A stretch of 32,810 nt of DNA from Deltaproteobacteria bacterium (GTDB taxonomy: Bacteria; Desulfobacterota; Desulfuromonadia; Geobacterales; Geobacteraceae), in NCBI GenBank assembly GCA_021848385.1, contig JAJZUQ010000037.1:1-32810 (forward strand), read 5' to 3'. Position 1 is the first letter of the stretch. Every line of letters starts with the position of its first letter. Positions 8,927-16,591 of the stretch are shown piece by piece. The position numbers and the translations under genes are program-made. Under the pieces are notes generated by a model. The model did no database searches and had not been told where the DNA came from. It saw only the letters and a program-made list of their open reading frames with translations.

Positions 8927-9739
8927 ATGCAAAAACACCTCGACATCGCCGTGCAGGCCGCCAGGGCTGCTGGCAGACTCCAGCGGGAGCGGCTCTGGAG
9001 TGATTTTGCCATCGACTTCAAAGGGGAGACCGACCTGGTCACCGAGGTGGACCGGGCCTGCGAGGAGCTGATCGTCGGCACTATCCGGCAGGCGTTTCCC
9101 GACCACGACATCCTGGCGGAGGAGAACGACTATGCCTCACTCCACTCTGCCTGCAAATGGATCATCGACCCCCTTGACGGCACCACCAACTACGCCCATG
9201 GTTTCCCCTGGTTCGGAGTCTCCATTGCACTGGAAATCGATGGAGAGGTGCGGCTTGGCGTGATCTGCCATCCCATGATGGACGAGCTGTTCACGGCGGT
9301 CAGGGGAGAGGGGGCATTCCTCAACGGCAGACGGCTTGCGGTTTCCCGCCGTGCCCCTCTGAGGCAGTGCCTGCTGGCCACCGGCTTCCCCTATGACCGG
9401 ACCTGGGACAACGAAAACAATTTTACCCATTTCATGAATTTTCAGATGGCGGCACGGGCGGTGCGCCGGGCCGGCGCGGCGGCACTGGATCTTGCCTATG
9501 TGGCTGCCGGGCGGCTGGATGGCTACTGGGAGTGCAAGCTGAAACCGTGGGATGTGGCGGCGGGACAACTGCTGGTAAGCGAAGCGGGGGGGATGGTGAC
9601 CAATCACGAGGGGGATACCTACTCGTGCTACGACCACCGGATACTGGCTTCCAACGGCTTGATTCACGGGGAAATGGCGGCTTTGCTGGCAGGGGGAGTT
9701 CCTGTCCCCAGTGAAGGGATGTTCGGCCATACTCCTTGA
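8927..9739 (+). CDS. suhB: Inositol-1-monophosphatase family protein
   Basis: 270-aa magnesium-dependent phosphatase. The metal site is complete: Glu65/66 in LAEEND, Asp81 and Asp84 in WIIDPLDGTTNYAHGFP, and Asp209 in WDVAAGQLLVSEAGG. GGAGG lies 10 nt before the ATG. Likely substrates are inositol phosphates or related sugar phosphates; bacterial members also include fructose-1,6-bisphosphatases and the SuhB ribosome/transcription factor, so the symbol is a family label. A sensor kinase gene starts 53 bp downstream on the same strand, and read-through is possible because no terminator is seen between them. Confidence 0.93.
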   Translation: MQKHLDIAVQAARAAGRLQRERLWSDFAIDFKGETDLVTEVDRACEELIVGTIRQAFPDHDILAEENDYASLHSACKWIIDPLDGTTNYAHGFPWFGVSIALEIDGEVRLGVICHPMMDELFTAVRGEGAFLNGRRLAVSRRAPLRQCLLATGFPYDRTWDNENNFTHFMNFQMAARAVRRAGAAALDLAYVAAGRLDGYWECKLKPWDVAAGQLLVSEAGGMVTNHEGDTYSCYDHRILASNGLIHGEMAALLAGGVPVPSEGMFGHTP

Positions 9740-9792
9740 CTTTATAACGGTGTTTACATAAAATTCGATGATTCCGCGCATAAAGGCCATCA

Positions 9793-11760
9793 ATGCACAG
9801 GTACCAGTTTCGGTTCATCGATAACCTGAAACTCCGCTGGAAACTTCTGGTGGTGGTTCTTCCGTTGGTCATCATCCCCATTTTCGTGGTGGGGGGGGTG
9901 ATCGGCTATATTTCGACCCGACAGGCCTACCTGGGTATCACCCACACCTCCAAAGACGATCTGTCACATATGGCAGACTTCACCATCGATCTCCTCAATT
10001 CCCACTACCAGCAGTTCCAGGTCTACAAACAGGACAAGCAGCGCAGTTTCAATATGGAACTTGCGACCCTCACCAACCTGGCCTACAACGTGGTGGAGTC
10101 AGAGAACCGTCAATACCGAAGCGGCCGGATCGACCTGCGCACGGCCAAGATGGAAGCCAACAAAGCCCTGAAGAAGGTGAACGTGGGGGAGACCGGCTAC
10201 ATCTACGCCATGACCAGCAAAGGGGACCTGACGGTCCATGTGGCCCGTGAAGGGGAAAACGTCTACAACGAGAAGGACGAGAACGGCCGCTACTTTATCC
10301 GGGTGATATGCGAAAATGCCCTGAAGTCCAAGCCGGGGGAAGTCCTTTACATCATCTATCCCTGGCGCAACGCGGTTCTTGGTGACAAGAGGCCGCGCAA
10401 GAAGGTGGTGGCCTACCGCTATTTCAAAGAGTGGGACTGGATTGTCGCTGCGGGCGGCTATCTGGAAGAGACTTACGATGATGAGGCCTTCGAACGGCGT
10501 TCATTCGAGGAGCTGAAGGAGAAAATCAAGGCCAAGAAGGTAGGGCAAACCGGCTATATCTTCTGCATGGACAGCAAGGGGACTTTCACCATCCATCCGG
10601 GCGGGGAAGGGGAGAACTTTTACAACTCAAAGGATTTCAACGGTTCTCCTTTTATCAAGGAGATGTGTGAGAACAAGAACGGCTGGATCCGTTATCCCTG
10701 GAAGAACGTGGGTGACTCCCATCCCCGGATGAAGATCGTCCGCTACGAGTACTTCAAGCCGTGGGACTGGATCGTGGCAGTCGGTTCCTACGAGGACGAG
10801 TTCTATCAAGAGGCGAACGAGATAAAGGGGCGGATCTCCGAGAGCATGATTGTTCTTACGATCTTTGTCGGCATCATCTCTATTGTGCTGGTCTACCTCG
10901 CCTCCAAGATTATTACCGATCCGATCAATCACATGATGGAGGTGATCCGCAAGGTCAAGAAAGGGCGGCTGGACGAGCGGATAGAGGTTGATTCAAATGA
11001 CGAACTGGGGGAGCTGGGTGCCGCCTTCAACCGGATGACCCAGATGATCCAGCGGAACAAGGAGATGGAAGCGACCCTGGCCCAGCAGGGGAAGATGGCC
11101 TCTCTCGGTGTTCTCTCCTCCGGGGTAGCCCACGAGATCAATAACCCCCTCGGGGTGATCCTGGGGTATGCCAGCTACATTGAGGGACGGATTGACGAGA
11201 GCGATCCCAACTACCACTACATCCACGAGATCAAGCGGGAGAGCAAGCGGTGCAAGAAGATCGTTCAGGACCTCCTTTCCTATGCCCGTACCCCCAAACC
11301 GACCATGGAAGATACGGATATTGATGCCCTTCTGGATCAGATCGTCGATTTTGCCGCCAATCACACCGATATGTACCATGTGACCGTGGTGAAGGAGTTT
11401 GCCGGGAACCTCCCCCATATTCAGGTTGATGGTGACCAGATGCGCCAGGTGGCGATCAATCTGATCCTCAATGCCGGCTCCGCCATGGAGAAGGGTGGGA
11501 AACTGGTGGTGAGCAGCTCCCTCGACGGCGAGGGGTATGTCGTGATTCGCTTTGCCGACAACGGTGCCGGTATCGCGCCGGAGAATCTGGAAAAAATATT
11601 CGAGCCGTTTTTCACCACCAAGGTGAAAGGGACCGGCCTCGGCCTTGCCATCACCAAACAGATCGTCGAACAGCACCAGGGGAAAATCTCCATTGCCAGC
11701 GTGGTGGGGGAGGGGACGACAGTTACGGTGAGGTTGCCGGTGGAGCGGGAGGAATTGTAG
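9793..11760 (+). CDS. Membrane sensor histidine kinase with double Cache-like sensor
   Basis: 655 aa. One transmembrane helix at about 18-40, a large periplasmic region 41-350, a second helix at about 352-372, a HAMP domain (ITDPINHMMEVIRKV), then HisKA with His447 (VAHEINNPLGVIL) and a HATPase with NLILNAGSAM, DNGAGI and GTGLGL. The periplasmic part has two internal repeats, each with VGxTGYI(Y/F)xMxSKG and ending F(K)xWDWIVA, which is typical of Cache_2-like ligand sensors. It probably binds a small external ligand and phosphorylates the NtrC-type regulator at 14112-15494, two genes downstream. The AAAGG ribosome-binding site is weak. Confidence 0.93.
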   Translation: MHRYQFRFIDNLKLRWKLLVVVLPLVIIPIFVVGGVIGYISTRQAYLGITHTSKDDLSHMADFTIDLLNSHYQQFQVYKQDKQRSFNMELATLTNLAYNVVESENRQYRSGRIDLRTAKMEANKALKKVNVGETGYIYAMTSKGDLTVHVAREGENVYNEKDENGRYFIRVICENALKSKPGEVLYIIYPWRNAVLGDKRPRKKVVAYRYFKEWDWIVAAGGYLEETYDDEAFERRSFEELKEKIKAKKVGQTGYIFCMDSKGTFTIHPGGEGENFYNSKDFNGSPFIKEMCENKNGWIRYPWKNVGDSHPRMKIVRYEYFKPWDWIVAVGSYEDEFYQEANEIKGRISESMIVLTIFVGIISIVLVYLASKIITDPINHMMEVIRKVKKGRLDERIEVDSNDELGELGAAFNRMTQMIQRNKEMEATLAQQGKMASLGVLSSGVAHEINNPLGVILGYASYIEGRIDESDPNYHYIHEIKRESKRCKKIVQDLLSYARTPKPTMEDTDIDALLDQIVDFAANHTDMYHVTVVKEFAGNLPHIQVDGDQMRQVAINLILNAGSAMEKGGKLVVSSSLDGEGYVVIRFADNGAGIAPENLEKIFEPFFTTKVKGTGLGLAITKQIVEQHQGKISIASVVGEGTTVTVRLPVEREEL

Positions 11761-11866
11761 TGATATCCCTTGCAGTTAACCGGCTCAATGTATTATTTTG
11801 AATGACGGAAGCATGGTCAGAGATTCATCGATCGGATACGTCATACATCTCAGGAGGAATGAAGCC

Positions 11867-12976
11867 ATGGCATTATGGGAAAAAGCTGCAGCGGAACTTA
11901 TCGACATCATCGAATGGACCGACGATTCCAGTGATACCATGGTCTGGAGGTTCCCGCGGTTCGAGAACGAAATCAAGCATGGTGCACAGCTGGTCGTGCG
12001 GCAATCCCAGGTCGCCGTCTTCGTAAACCAGGGCCAGATCGCCGACGTGTTTCCGTCGGGCCAGTACCAGCTAACGACCAGGAACCTCCCGGTTCTTACC
12101 ACCCTCATGGGGTGGAAATACGGTTTTCAGAGCCCCTTCAAAGCCGAAGTCTATTTTGTCAATACCCGGAATTTTACGAACCTCAAGTGGGGAACCAGCA
12201 ATCCCGTCATGCTGCGGGACCCGGAATTCGGGCCGGTACGACTGAGATCGTTCGGAACCTACGTGGTACGGGTCAGCGAGCCGGCTAAATTCATCAAAGA
12301 AATTGTCGGCACGGGAGGCCATTTCACCCTTACGGATGTCGCCGATCAGCTGAGAAACCTTGTGGTGACACGGTTCTCGGATATGCTCGGAGAGAGCAAA
12401 ATCCCGCTTCTCGACCTGTCCTCAAAGTATGACGAGCTTTCGGCCTATCTTACCCGGAAAATAGCCCCGGAATTTCTCGAATACGGTCTGGAAGTCACCA
12501 AGTTGCTGGTGGAGAATATATCTCTGCCTGAGGAGGTTGAGGCGGCGCTGGACAAAAAGAGCAGCATGGGGATCGTGGGCAACCTGGATAATTATGTGAA
12601 ATTCCAGAGTGCGAACGCCATGGAGTCGGCGGCGAAAAATCCGGGTGGTGATGCGTCGGCGGGTGTGGGTATGGGTATGGGGTTCGCCATGGCGAATCAG
12701 CTTGGAAAGGTGCTGACTGCCACTCAGGAGCCGTCGCAAGGCGCTCCGCAGCCTCCCCCACTTCCACTGGAAGAGACCTATTATGTGGGGAAAAACGGAA
12801 AGCAGGCGGGACCTTTCGATAAAGCCACGGTCATAGGGTACATAAACAAAGGGGCCATCACGAAGGAAACCCTCATGTGGAAAGAAGGAATGGCGGAGTG
12901 GAAGGTTGCGGCGCTGTTCGGTGAGTTCGCATCATTGTTCCGGACGACGACACCTCCACCGCTGCCGAAATCATAG
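11867..12976 (+). CDS. SPFH-domain protein with C-terminal GYF_2 domain
   Basis: 369 aa. The start at 11867 is preferred because AGGAGG sits 9 nt upstream and family members begin MALWEK-like; the frame stays open further upstream. Residues about 30-240 resemble the SPFH/virion-core-like family (VVRQSQVAVFVNQGQIADVF, GTYVVRV, ILSPEE-like C-terminal helix). A Gly/Met-rich patch (GVGMGMGFAMANQLG) follows, and residues 305-355 form a GYF_2-like domain (YYVGKNGKQAGPFD...W). Related proteins such as B. subtilis YdjI act in membrane-stress operons with zinc-ribbon partners. Its position between kinase and regulator, next to a zinc-ribbon gene, suggests the same here, as inference. Confidence 0.85.
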   Translation: MALWEKAAAELIDIIEWTDDSSDTMVWRFPRFENEIKHGAQLVVRQSQVAVFVNQGQIADVFPSGQYQLTTRNLPVLTTLMGWKYGFQSPFKAEVYFVNTRNFTNLKWGTSNPVMLRDPEFGPVRLRSFGTYVVRVSEPAKFIKEIVGTGGHFTLTDVADQLRNLVVTRFSDMLGESKIPLLDLSSKYDELSAYLTRKIAPEFLEYGLEVTKLLVENISLPEEVEAALDKKSSMGIVGNLDNYVKFQSANAMESAAKNPGGDASAGVGMGMGFAMANQLGKVLTATQEPSQGAPQPPPLPLEETYYVGKNGKQAGPFDKATVIGYINKGAITKETLMWKEGMAEWKVAALFGEFASLFRTTTPPPLPKS

Positions 12977-12998
12977 AGTTTTTTGCTCATTATCCTGA

Positions 12999-13148
12999 TC
13001 ACCCTCCCCCTCGCCCCTTTAGACCCGCGTTCTGGGTCCTCCCATCAAGGGAGGGGGGAATATGATAAGCGCCCTCTCTCCTTGGCAAGAGGGTTTTGAT
13101 GGTTACGCTCCCTCTCCCCTTCGTGGGAGAGGGTTGGGGTGAGGGGAG
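12999..13148. repeat. REP-like palindrome cluster
   Basis: The gap between the SPFH and zinc-ribbon genes carries several short palindromes in a row: GACCC...GGGTC, CTCCC-atcaa-GGGAG, CCCTCT...AGAGGG and CTCCCTCTCCCC-ttcg-TGGGAGAGGG. The left CACCCTCCCCCTCGCCCC and right GGGGTGAGGGGAG ends are also roughly inverted. Such clusters resemble REP/BIME units and could stabilise or end the upstream message. Confidence 0.6.
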
Positions 13149-13212
13149 AATTTATTGACAACGCCAGTTTTTTGCAGCGCAGTTCGTAGATTGATCTTTA
13201 CCTGGAGGTCCC

Positions 13213-13905
13213 GTGGCAAACTGCTCCAACTGTTCGGCACCCCTGCCGCAAAATTCGATCCGCTGTGATTTCTGTGGAAGCCGAAATGACGTCGACCTGA
13301 AAGGTGTCCATTACTACACGACCCATGAGACCGACTCTGCGCGTACCTGCCCACGGTGTAACATTCCGCTGAAAACCATCGACCTGAAACTGGATGGCAA
13401 GTTCCTGATCGAACGATGTGACGAATGTCTGGGACTCTTCTTTGATCCGGGGGAGCTGGAGGCACTCCTGGAGGCAACAGTTACCAACGTGTTCGTCATC
13501 GACCGGAGCCGTCTGGGTAATATCACTATCGCCCCCAATGATTACGGTGTCTCCTACGTCAAGTGCCCCGTCTGCGCCAAAATCATGAACCGTGTTAATT
13601 TCGGGGCAAAGAGCGGCGTCATCGTCGACCGCTGCAAAGAACACGGGGTCTGGCTCGATGGCGGCGAGCTGCGCCATCTGATGGAATGGATGAAAGCCGG
13701 CGGGAAGCTGCTGGACCAGGAACGGCAGGAAGAGCGCAAGAAGGCCGAGGCAGAACAGGAGCGGGAGCGGCGCGATAAAATCACTCAGATGCCGGGGGGA
13801 CGCTACCCGGACAATTCTTTCGATGACTATGGCAGCATCCTGAGGACGGAAGATCCCGATCTTTTTCACATCATAAAGAAAGCAGTCGATTTCTTTACCA
13901 GATAA
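13213..13905 (+). CDS. Zinc-ribbon protein with two zf-TFIIB-like domains
   Basis: 230 aa, GTG start with GGAGG 4 nt upstream. Three metal sites are visible: C4/C7/C18/C21 (a short zinc ribbon), C46/C49/C69/C72 followed by LGLFFDPGELEAL, and C118/C121/C141/H144 followed by GVWLDGGELRHLM. The last two match the zf-TFIIB pattern, in which W/F-D-x-GEL follows the second knuckle. Residues about 165-190 are a charged coiled coil (QERQEERKKAEAEQERERR). There is no membrane segment and no enzyme motif. It probably works as an adaptor for the SPFH protein 236 bp upstream; zinc-ribbon and SPFH genes often travel together. Exact function is unknown. Confidence 0.85.
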   Translation: MANCSNCSAPLPQNSIRCDFCGSRNDVDLKGVHYYTTHETDSARTCPRCNIPLKTIDLKLDGKFLIERCDECLGLFFDPGELEALLEATVTNVFVIDRSRLGNITIAPNDYGVSYVKCPVCAKIMNRVNFGAKSGVIVDRCKEHGVWLDGGELRHLMEWMKAGGKLLDQERQEERKKAEAEQERERRDKITQMPGGRYPDNSFDDYGSILRTEDPDLFHIIKKAVDFFTR

Positions 13906-13918
13906 TTAGAGCGGGGCT

Positions 13919-14066
13919 ATGAGGGGTGAGTGTCCCGTTCCGCTCAGAGTCCCCTCGCGCGATCGCTGTAAAGCTCATTTCGCGCCAGCCGGCCGGCTCC
14001 GCTTCATGTCGCTCACAGCGGCCGGCACTCGGGCACATTCGCTTCACGGAACACTCACCCCTCACG
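13919..14066. repeat. Dispersed palindromic element, copy 2
   Basis: Same family as 6973-7125: left end TGAGGGGTGAGTG, right end CACTCACCCCTCACG, with CGCTCAGAGTCCCCTCG and GGGCACATTCGC inside. It starts about 14 bp after the zinc-ribbon stop and ends 46 bp before the regulator start. The regulator's reading frame stays open through it, which makes a false N-terminal extension. Confidence 0.85.
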
Positions 14067-14111
14067 GGTTCAGGAACAGATTTACCATTCATCATTTCCG
14101 AGGTTCGCAAC

Positions 14112-15494
14112 GTGTCCGACAAAAAACGCATTATGATTATTGATAACGAGGAGGCTCTCTGCCGGATGATGGAGGCGGTGCTCCTGGATAACGGTTATGC
14201 GACAAAGGCATTTACCCGCTCCTTCGAGGCGGTGGAGGCGTTTCGTCCCGGCGATTGGGACCTTGTGGTTTCCGACATCAAGATGCCGGGGATGGACGGT
14301 CTGGAGGTGCTGCAAAAGCTGAAGCAGAAGGATCCCTGCATCCCGGTCATCATGATCACCGCCTACGCCACGGTGGATATGTCGATCCAGGCCCTGCGCC
14401 GGGGTGCTTATGACATGCTTACCAAGCCGTTCGAGCCGGAGGAGCTCCTCTACCGGATCAAGAATGCCCTCAAACATACCCAGCTCCTGGAAGAGAACCG
14501 GGAGCTGCGTGAGGAGCTGGTGGGGAAGTTCCGCTTCGACAACATCATCGGGTCGTCGGAAGGGCTCAAGGAGATACTGAGTAAGGTCGAAAAGATCGCC
14601 ATCCGTGACACGTCGGTGCTGATTACCGGAGAATCGGGAACCGGCAAGGAATTGATCGCCCAGGCGATCCACTACAATTCGCTCCGGAAGGAGAAAAAGT
14701 TCATTGCCATAAACTGCGGCGCGCTCCCTGAGTCGCTTCTGGAATCGGAGCTGTTCGGCTACAAGAAGGGGGCCTTTACCGGGGCAAAGGAAAACCGCAA
14801 GGGCCTTCTTGAGGCGGCCGACGGTGGTACCCTCTTCCTGGACGAGGTGGGGAACCTCCCCATGAATGTGCAGAAGACCCTGCTTCGATTTCTTCAGGAG
14901 CAGGAGTTCCACCGGTTGGGCGACACAACTCCTACCCGGGTGGATGTGCGGATTCTCTCCGCCACCAATACCGAGCTGAAAAATGCGGTAAAAAGCGGTG
15001 ACTTCCGGGAGGACCTTTACTACCGGCTCAACGTGGTTAACATCCATCTGCCGCCCCTCAGGGAACGCCGGGCGGACATACCTCTCCTGGCAGCCCACTT
15101 CATCACCTTGCAGAACAAGAAGTTTGGCACCCATGTGCTCGGTCTTGCTCCTGATGCCCTGGAGGCATTTACCCTGTTCGACTGGCCCGGTAATATCCGT
15201 CAGATGAAGAATGCGGTCGAGGCTTCCATGGCGCTGGAAAGCGGTGATTATCTAAGCCAGTCGGTCATCGCCCAGTTCATCGACCTTCCCGTTGTCGAGG
15301 CTGCCGGAGAAACGTCCGGGGAAGAGGGAGACTATGTCCTCGCTCTGGCCAGATTCGAAACCGACTACCTGAAGGGGCTCCTGCGGAAGCACCAGGGAAA
15401 TATCGAGTCGGCTGCCCGCGACGCGGGGACGAATATGGCGACCATCTACCGCAAAATCAAGAAGTATAACATCCGGAAAGAGGATTGCTCCTGA
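14112..15494 (+). CDS. NtrC-family sigma-54-dependent response regulator
   Basis: 460 aa. The start is the GTG at 14112 (MSDKKRIMIIDNEEALCR), preceded by GAGG; the longer in-frame option runs through a repeat. The receiver domain has Asp55 (DLVVSDIKMPGMDG). The AAA+ domain has Walker A GESGTGKE at 173-180, the sigma-54 contact loop GAFTGA at 220-225, GGTLFLDEVGNL as Walker B, and an arginine-finger region (REDLYYRLNVV, LRERRADIP). The C-terminus is a Fis-type helix-turn-helix (NIESAARDAGTNMATIYRKIKKY). It is the likely partner of the kinase at 9793. Its likely targets are the three palindromes directly downstream. Confidence 0.95.
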   Translation: MSDKKRIMIIDNEEALCRMMEAVLLDNGYATKAFTRSFEAVEAFRPGDWDLVVSDIKMPGMDGLEVLQKLKQKDPCIPVIMITAYATVDMSIQALRRGAYDMLTKPFEPEELLYRIKNALKHTQLLEENRELREELVGKFRFDNIIGSSEGLKEILSKVEKIAIRDTSVLITGESGTGKELIAQAIHYNSLRKEKKFIAINCGALPESLLESELFGYKKGAFTGAKENRKGLLEAADGGTLFLDEVGNLPMNVQKTLLRFLQEQEFHRLGDTTPTRVDVRILSATNTELKNAVKSGDFREDLYYRLNVVNIHLPPLRERRADIPLLAAHFITLQNKKFGTHVLGLAPDALEAFTLFDWPGNIRQMKNAVEASMALESGDYLSQSVIAQFIDLPVVEAAGETSGEEGDYVLALARFETDYLKGLLRKHQGNIESAARDAGTNMATIYRKIKKYNIRKEDCS

Positions 15495-15527
15495 CACGGC
15501 GCCGCTGAAGGGCTGCCGCTCCTTTCA

Positions 15528-15543
15528 TTTGCATTTCTGCAAA
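15528..15543. promoter_or_regulatory. Enhancer site 1 (TTTGCA-N4-TGCAAA)
   Basis: TTTGCATTTCTGCAAA is a perfect 6-bp inverted repeat, extended to ATTTGCA...TGCAAAT. It is centred 31 bp, about three helical turns, from site 2. It lies about 270 bp upstream of the sigma-54 promoter, a normal position for an NtrC-type activator. Confidence 0.6.
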
Positions 15544-15558
15544 TCCATTTCGATTCCC

Positions 15559-15574
15559 TTTGCAGTGCTGCAAA
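15559..15574. promoter_or_regulatory. Enhancer site 2 (TTTGCA-N4-TGCAAA)
   Basis: TTTGCAGTGCTGCAAA has the same arms as site 1 and a different 4-nt spacer. Conserved arms with a variable spacer point to a dimeric DNA-binding protein. Confidence 0.6.
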
Positions 15575-15664
15575 TTCTACACCCACAAGATACGGCTCAC
15601 CCTGTAACATCCTGTAATAACGGTTAAAAAACAATTCATTCCCCTGCCTGCCATACTCCTGCTA

Positions 15665-15687
15665 ATGCTCCCCGACGGGGGGAGCAT
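15665..15687 (+). terminator. GC-rich hairpin, possible terminator of the regulator gene
   Basis: ATGCTCCCC-GACGG-GGGGAGCAT is a perfect 9-bp stem with a 5-nt loop, 170 bp after the regulator stop. Only a short ATTTT follows, so termination is uncertain. Confidence 0.45.
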
Positions 15688-15693
15688 GTCCAT

Positions 15694-15709
15694 TTTGCAA
15701 CTCTGCGAA
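15694..15709. promoter_or_regulatory. Enhancer site 3 (TTTGCA-N4-TGCGAA)
   Basis: TTTGCAACTCTGCGAA has one mismatch to the palindrome of sites 1 and 2. It is about 115 bp upstream of the -24 element, the most usual distance for sigma-54 enhancers. Confidence 0.5.
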
Positions 15710-15808
15710 AACACACAAGCCAGATTCCGTCACTGATGATACGTTGAACGTAGGACAACATACTTGAATTATTGGGTAATAAAAATAATTCAGGTTGTTG
15801 CCCCATGT

Positions 15809-15824
15809 TGGTATACAGGTTGCT
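15809..15824 (+). promoter_or_regulatory. Sigma-54 promoter of the membrane-protein operon
   Basis: TGGTATACAGGTTGCT matches TGGCACG-N4-TTGCT, with TGG at -24, a perfect TTGCT at -12 and correct spacing. Start of transcription is expected near 15835, about 95 bp before the first gene. Confidence 0.8.
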
Positions 15825-15861
15825 CTTACCTTAAACAGTTACTCCTTCGTAAATAGGGCGC

Positions 15862-15891
15862 AGCCGGGACCGTTGGGAGGCGGTTCCGGCT
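15862..15891 (+). promoter_or_regulatory. Leader hairpin of the sigma-54 operon
   Basis: AGCCGGGACCG pairs with CGGTTCCGGCT (11 positions, one G-U) around the 8-nt loop TTGGGAGG. It lies about 27 nt into the predicted message and 39 nt before the first start codon. There is no U-tract, so it is not a terminator; it may stabilise the RNA or present the purine-rich loop to a protein. I do not recognise it as a known riboswitch. Confidence 0.4.
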
Positions 15892-15929
15892 AAACCCGGC
15901 GGACTTTAACCGACAGCTATGAGGTAGGT

Positions 15930-16121
15930 ATGAAGGCAGCAATAGTATGCCCCTTCTACGGCAAGAGCGATGATTACTGCGATGTCGGTTGTGGCTATAT
16001 ATCCCCCTATGATGTGAACATGATTATCAGGTATTGCAGTTGCCGTTATAAGGATTGTCTCAAGTATCAGGAACTGGCCGACCGGTTTCCCTCAGAGAAT
16101 CTGGATTTGGCCAACTGTTAA
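15930..16121 (+). CDS. Small cysteine-rich protein
   Basis: 63 aa with seven cysteines (C7, C17, C21, C36, C38, C43, C63) in the pattern CPFYGK, DYCDVGCGY, YCSCRYKDC. No signal peptide is visible, so it is probably cytoplasmic and may bind metal or an Fe-S cluster. A GAGGTAGGT site lies just before the ATG. It is the first gene after the sigma-54 promoter and is followed within 14 bp by a small membrane protein. Short proteins with CP...C...SP...YC...C spacing occur in related bacteria, but I cannot name a function. Confidence 0.75.
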   Translation: MKAAIVCPFYGKSDDYCDVGCGYISPYDVNMIIRYCSCRYKDCLKYQELADRFPSENLDLANC

Positions 16122-16134
16122 CAGGGAGGCTTAT

Positions 16135-16257
16135 ATGATTTACAACCTTTGTCTGCATCTAAACGGGGTTTTCGTTACCTTCGCCTTAACGGCAGCAATG
16201 GCTTTCGTACTTATTTCCATCCTGAAGGAGAAGAGAGATGAGCGAAAAAGAGCTTGA
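16135..16257 (+). CDS. 40-aa single-helix membrane peptide
   Basis: Short open frame MIYNLCLHLNGVFVTFALTA..., with a GGGAGG site 5 nt before the ATG. One hydrophobic helix covers about residues 11-30 (VFVTFALTAAMAFVLISIL), followed by a strongly basic tail (KEKRDERKRA), which predicts a cytoplasmic C-terminus. Its last 20 bp overlap the start of the next gene, a sign of translational coupling. It is easy to miss because of its size. It is probably a subunit or regulator of the membrane protein encoded downstream. Confidence 0.65.
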   Translation: MIYNLCLHLNGVFVTFALTAAMAFVLISILKEKRDERKRA

Positions 16258-16489
16258 ACTGCTTGAACGGATAGAGGAACTGGAGCGGCACACCTGGCGT
16301 AACAGTGCCATTCTGCGTGCTGTTGCCATGGTGGCTTTCACCGCAATGATCGGCATCGTCGTCGCTTCCGGCGTCGTTGGCGGTGGCCGCGGCAGTCACT
16401 GGTCGGGCCCGGCCTGGAATACCATGTGGCTCTATGGGCTGTTTGCGGCGAATGCGGTGTCGATGTTCTGGACCACCCACAAGGAATAA
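16238..16489 (+). CDS. 83-aa small membrane protein
   Basis: MSEKELELLERIEELERHTW forms a charged helix of about 20 residues, probably a coiled coil. It is followed by a hydrophobic segment at about 26-50 (LRAVAMVAFTAMIGIVVASGVVGGG) and a second at about 60-78 (NTMWLYGLFAANAVSMFW). AAGGAG lies 8 nt before the ATG, inside the preceding gene, whose 3' end it overlaps. Genes of this kind beside a polytopic membrane protein are often accessory subunits. No family was recognised. Confidence 0.75.
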   Translation: MSEKELELLERIEELERHTWRNSAILRAVAMVAFTAMIGIVVASGVVGGGRGSHWSGPAWNTMWLYGLFAANAVSMFWTTHKE

Positions 16490-16491
16490 GA

Positions 16492-16570
16492 CCAGGTAAA
16501 GGTTTGCGTTCATTGCATTCACAGGTAAAGGTAAAGAAGTACTAAATCCTCTACCTTTACCTCTACCTGG
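16492..16570. repeat. Inverted AGGTAAAG / CTTTACCT tract
   Basis: CCAGGTAAAGGT (16492-16503) and CAGGTAAAGGTAAAG (16522-16536) face the tract CTCTACCTTTACCTCTACC (from 16549), so the 102-bp gap before the next gene can fold into a long hairpin. The hexamers are the same as in the tracts at 7277-7300 and 24569-24585. Confidence 0.6.
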
Positions 16571-16591
16571 ATTAACAAGGGGGATACTCCC

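Larger units (their letters stand above)
15495..15929 (+). other. 435-bp control region of the sigma-54 operon
   Basis: No gene. It holds three TTTGCA-N4-TGCAAA sites, a GC-rich hairpin, a sigma-54 promoter and a leader hairpin, listed separately. Confidence 0.8.

Noticed and set aside
7304..9106. 600-codon minus-strand frame opposite the radical SAM gene
   Set aside because: Shadow of a certain gene; it also runs through a noncoding gap.
13155..13192. TTGACA before the zinc-ribbon gene as a promoter
   Set aside because: The -35 box is perfect, but no -10 box lies at 16-18 nt; the nearest candidate is 26 nt away.
15842..15929. A GEMM (c-di-GMP/cGAMP) riboswitch in the leader of the sigma-54 operon
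   Set aside because: The conserved GEMM core with GGACGCAAAGCC-like sequence is absent; only a plain hairpin is present.
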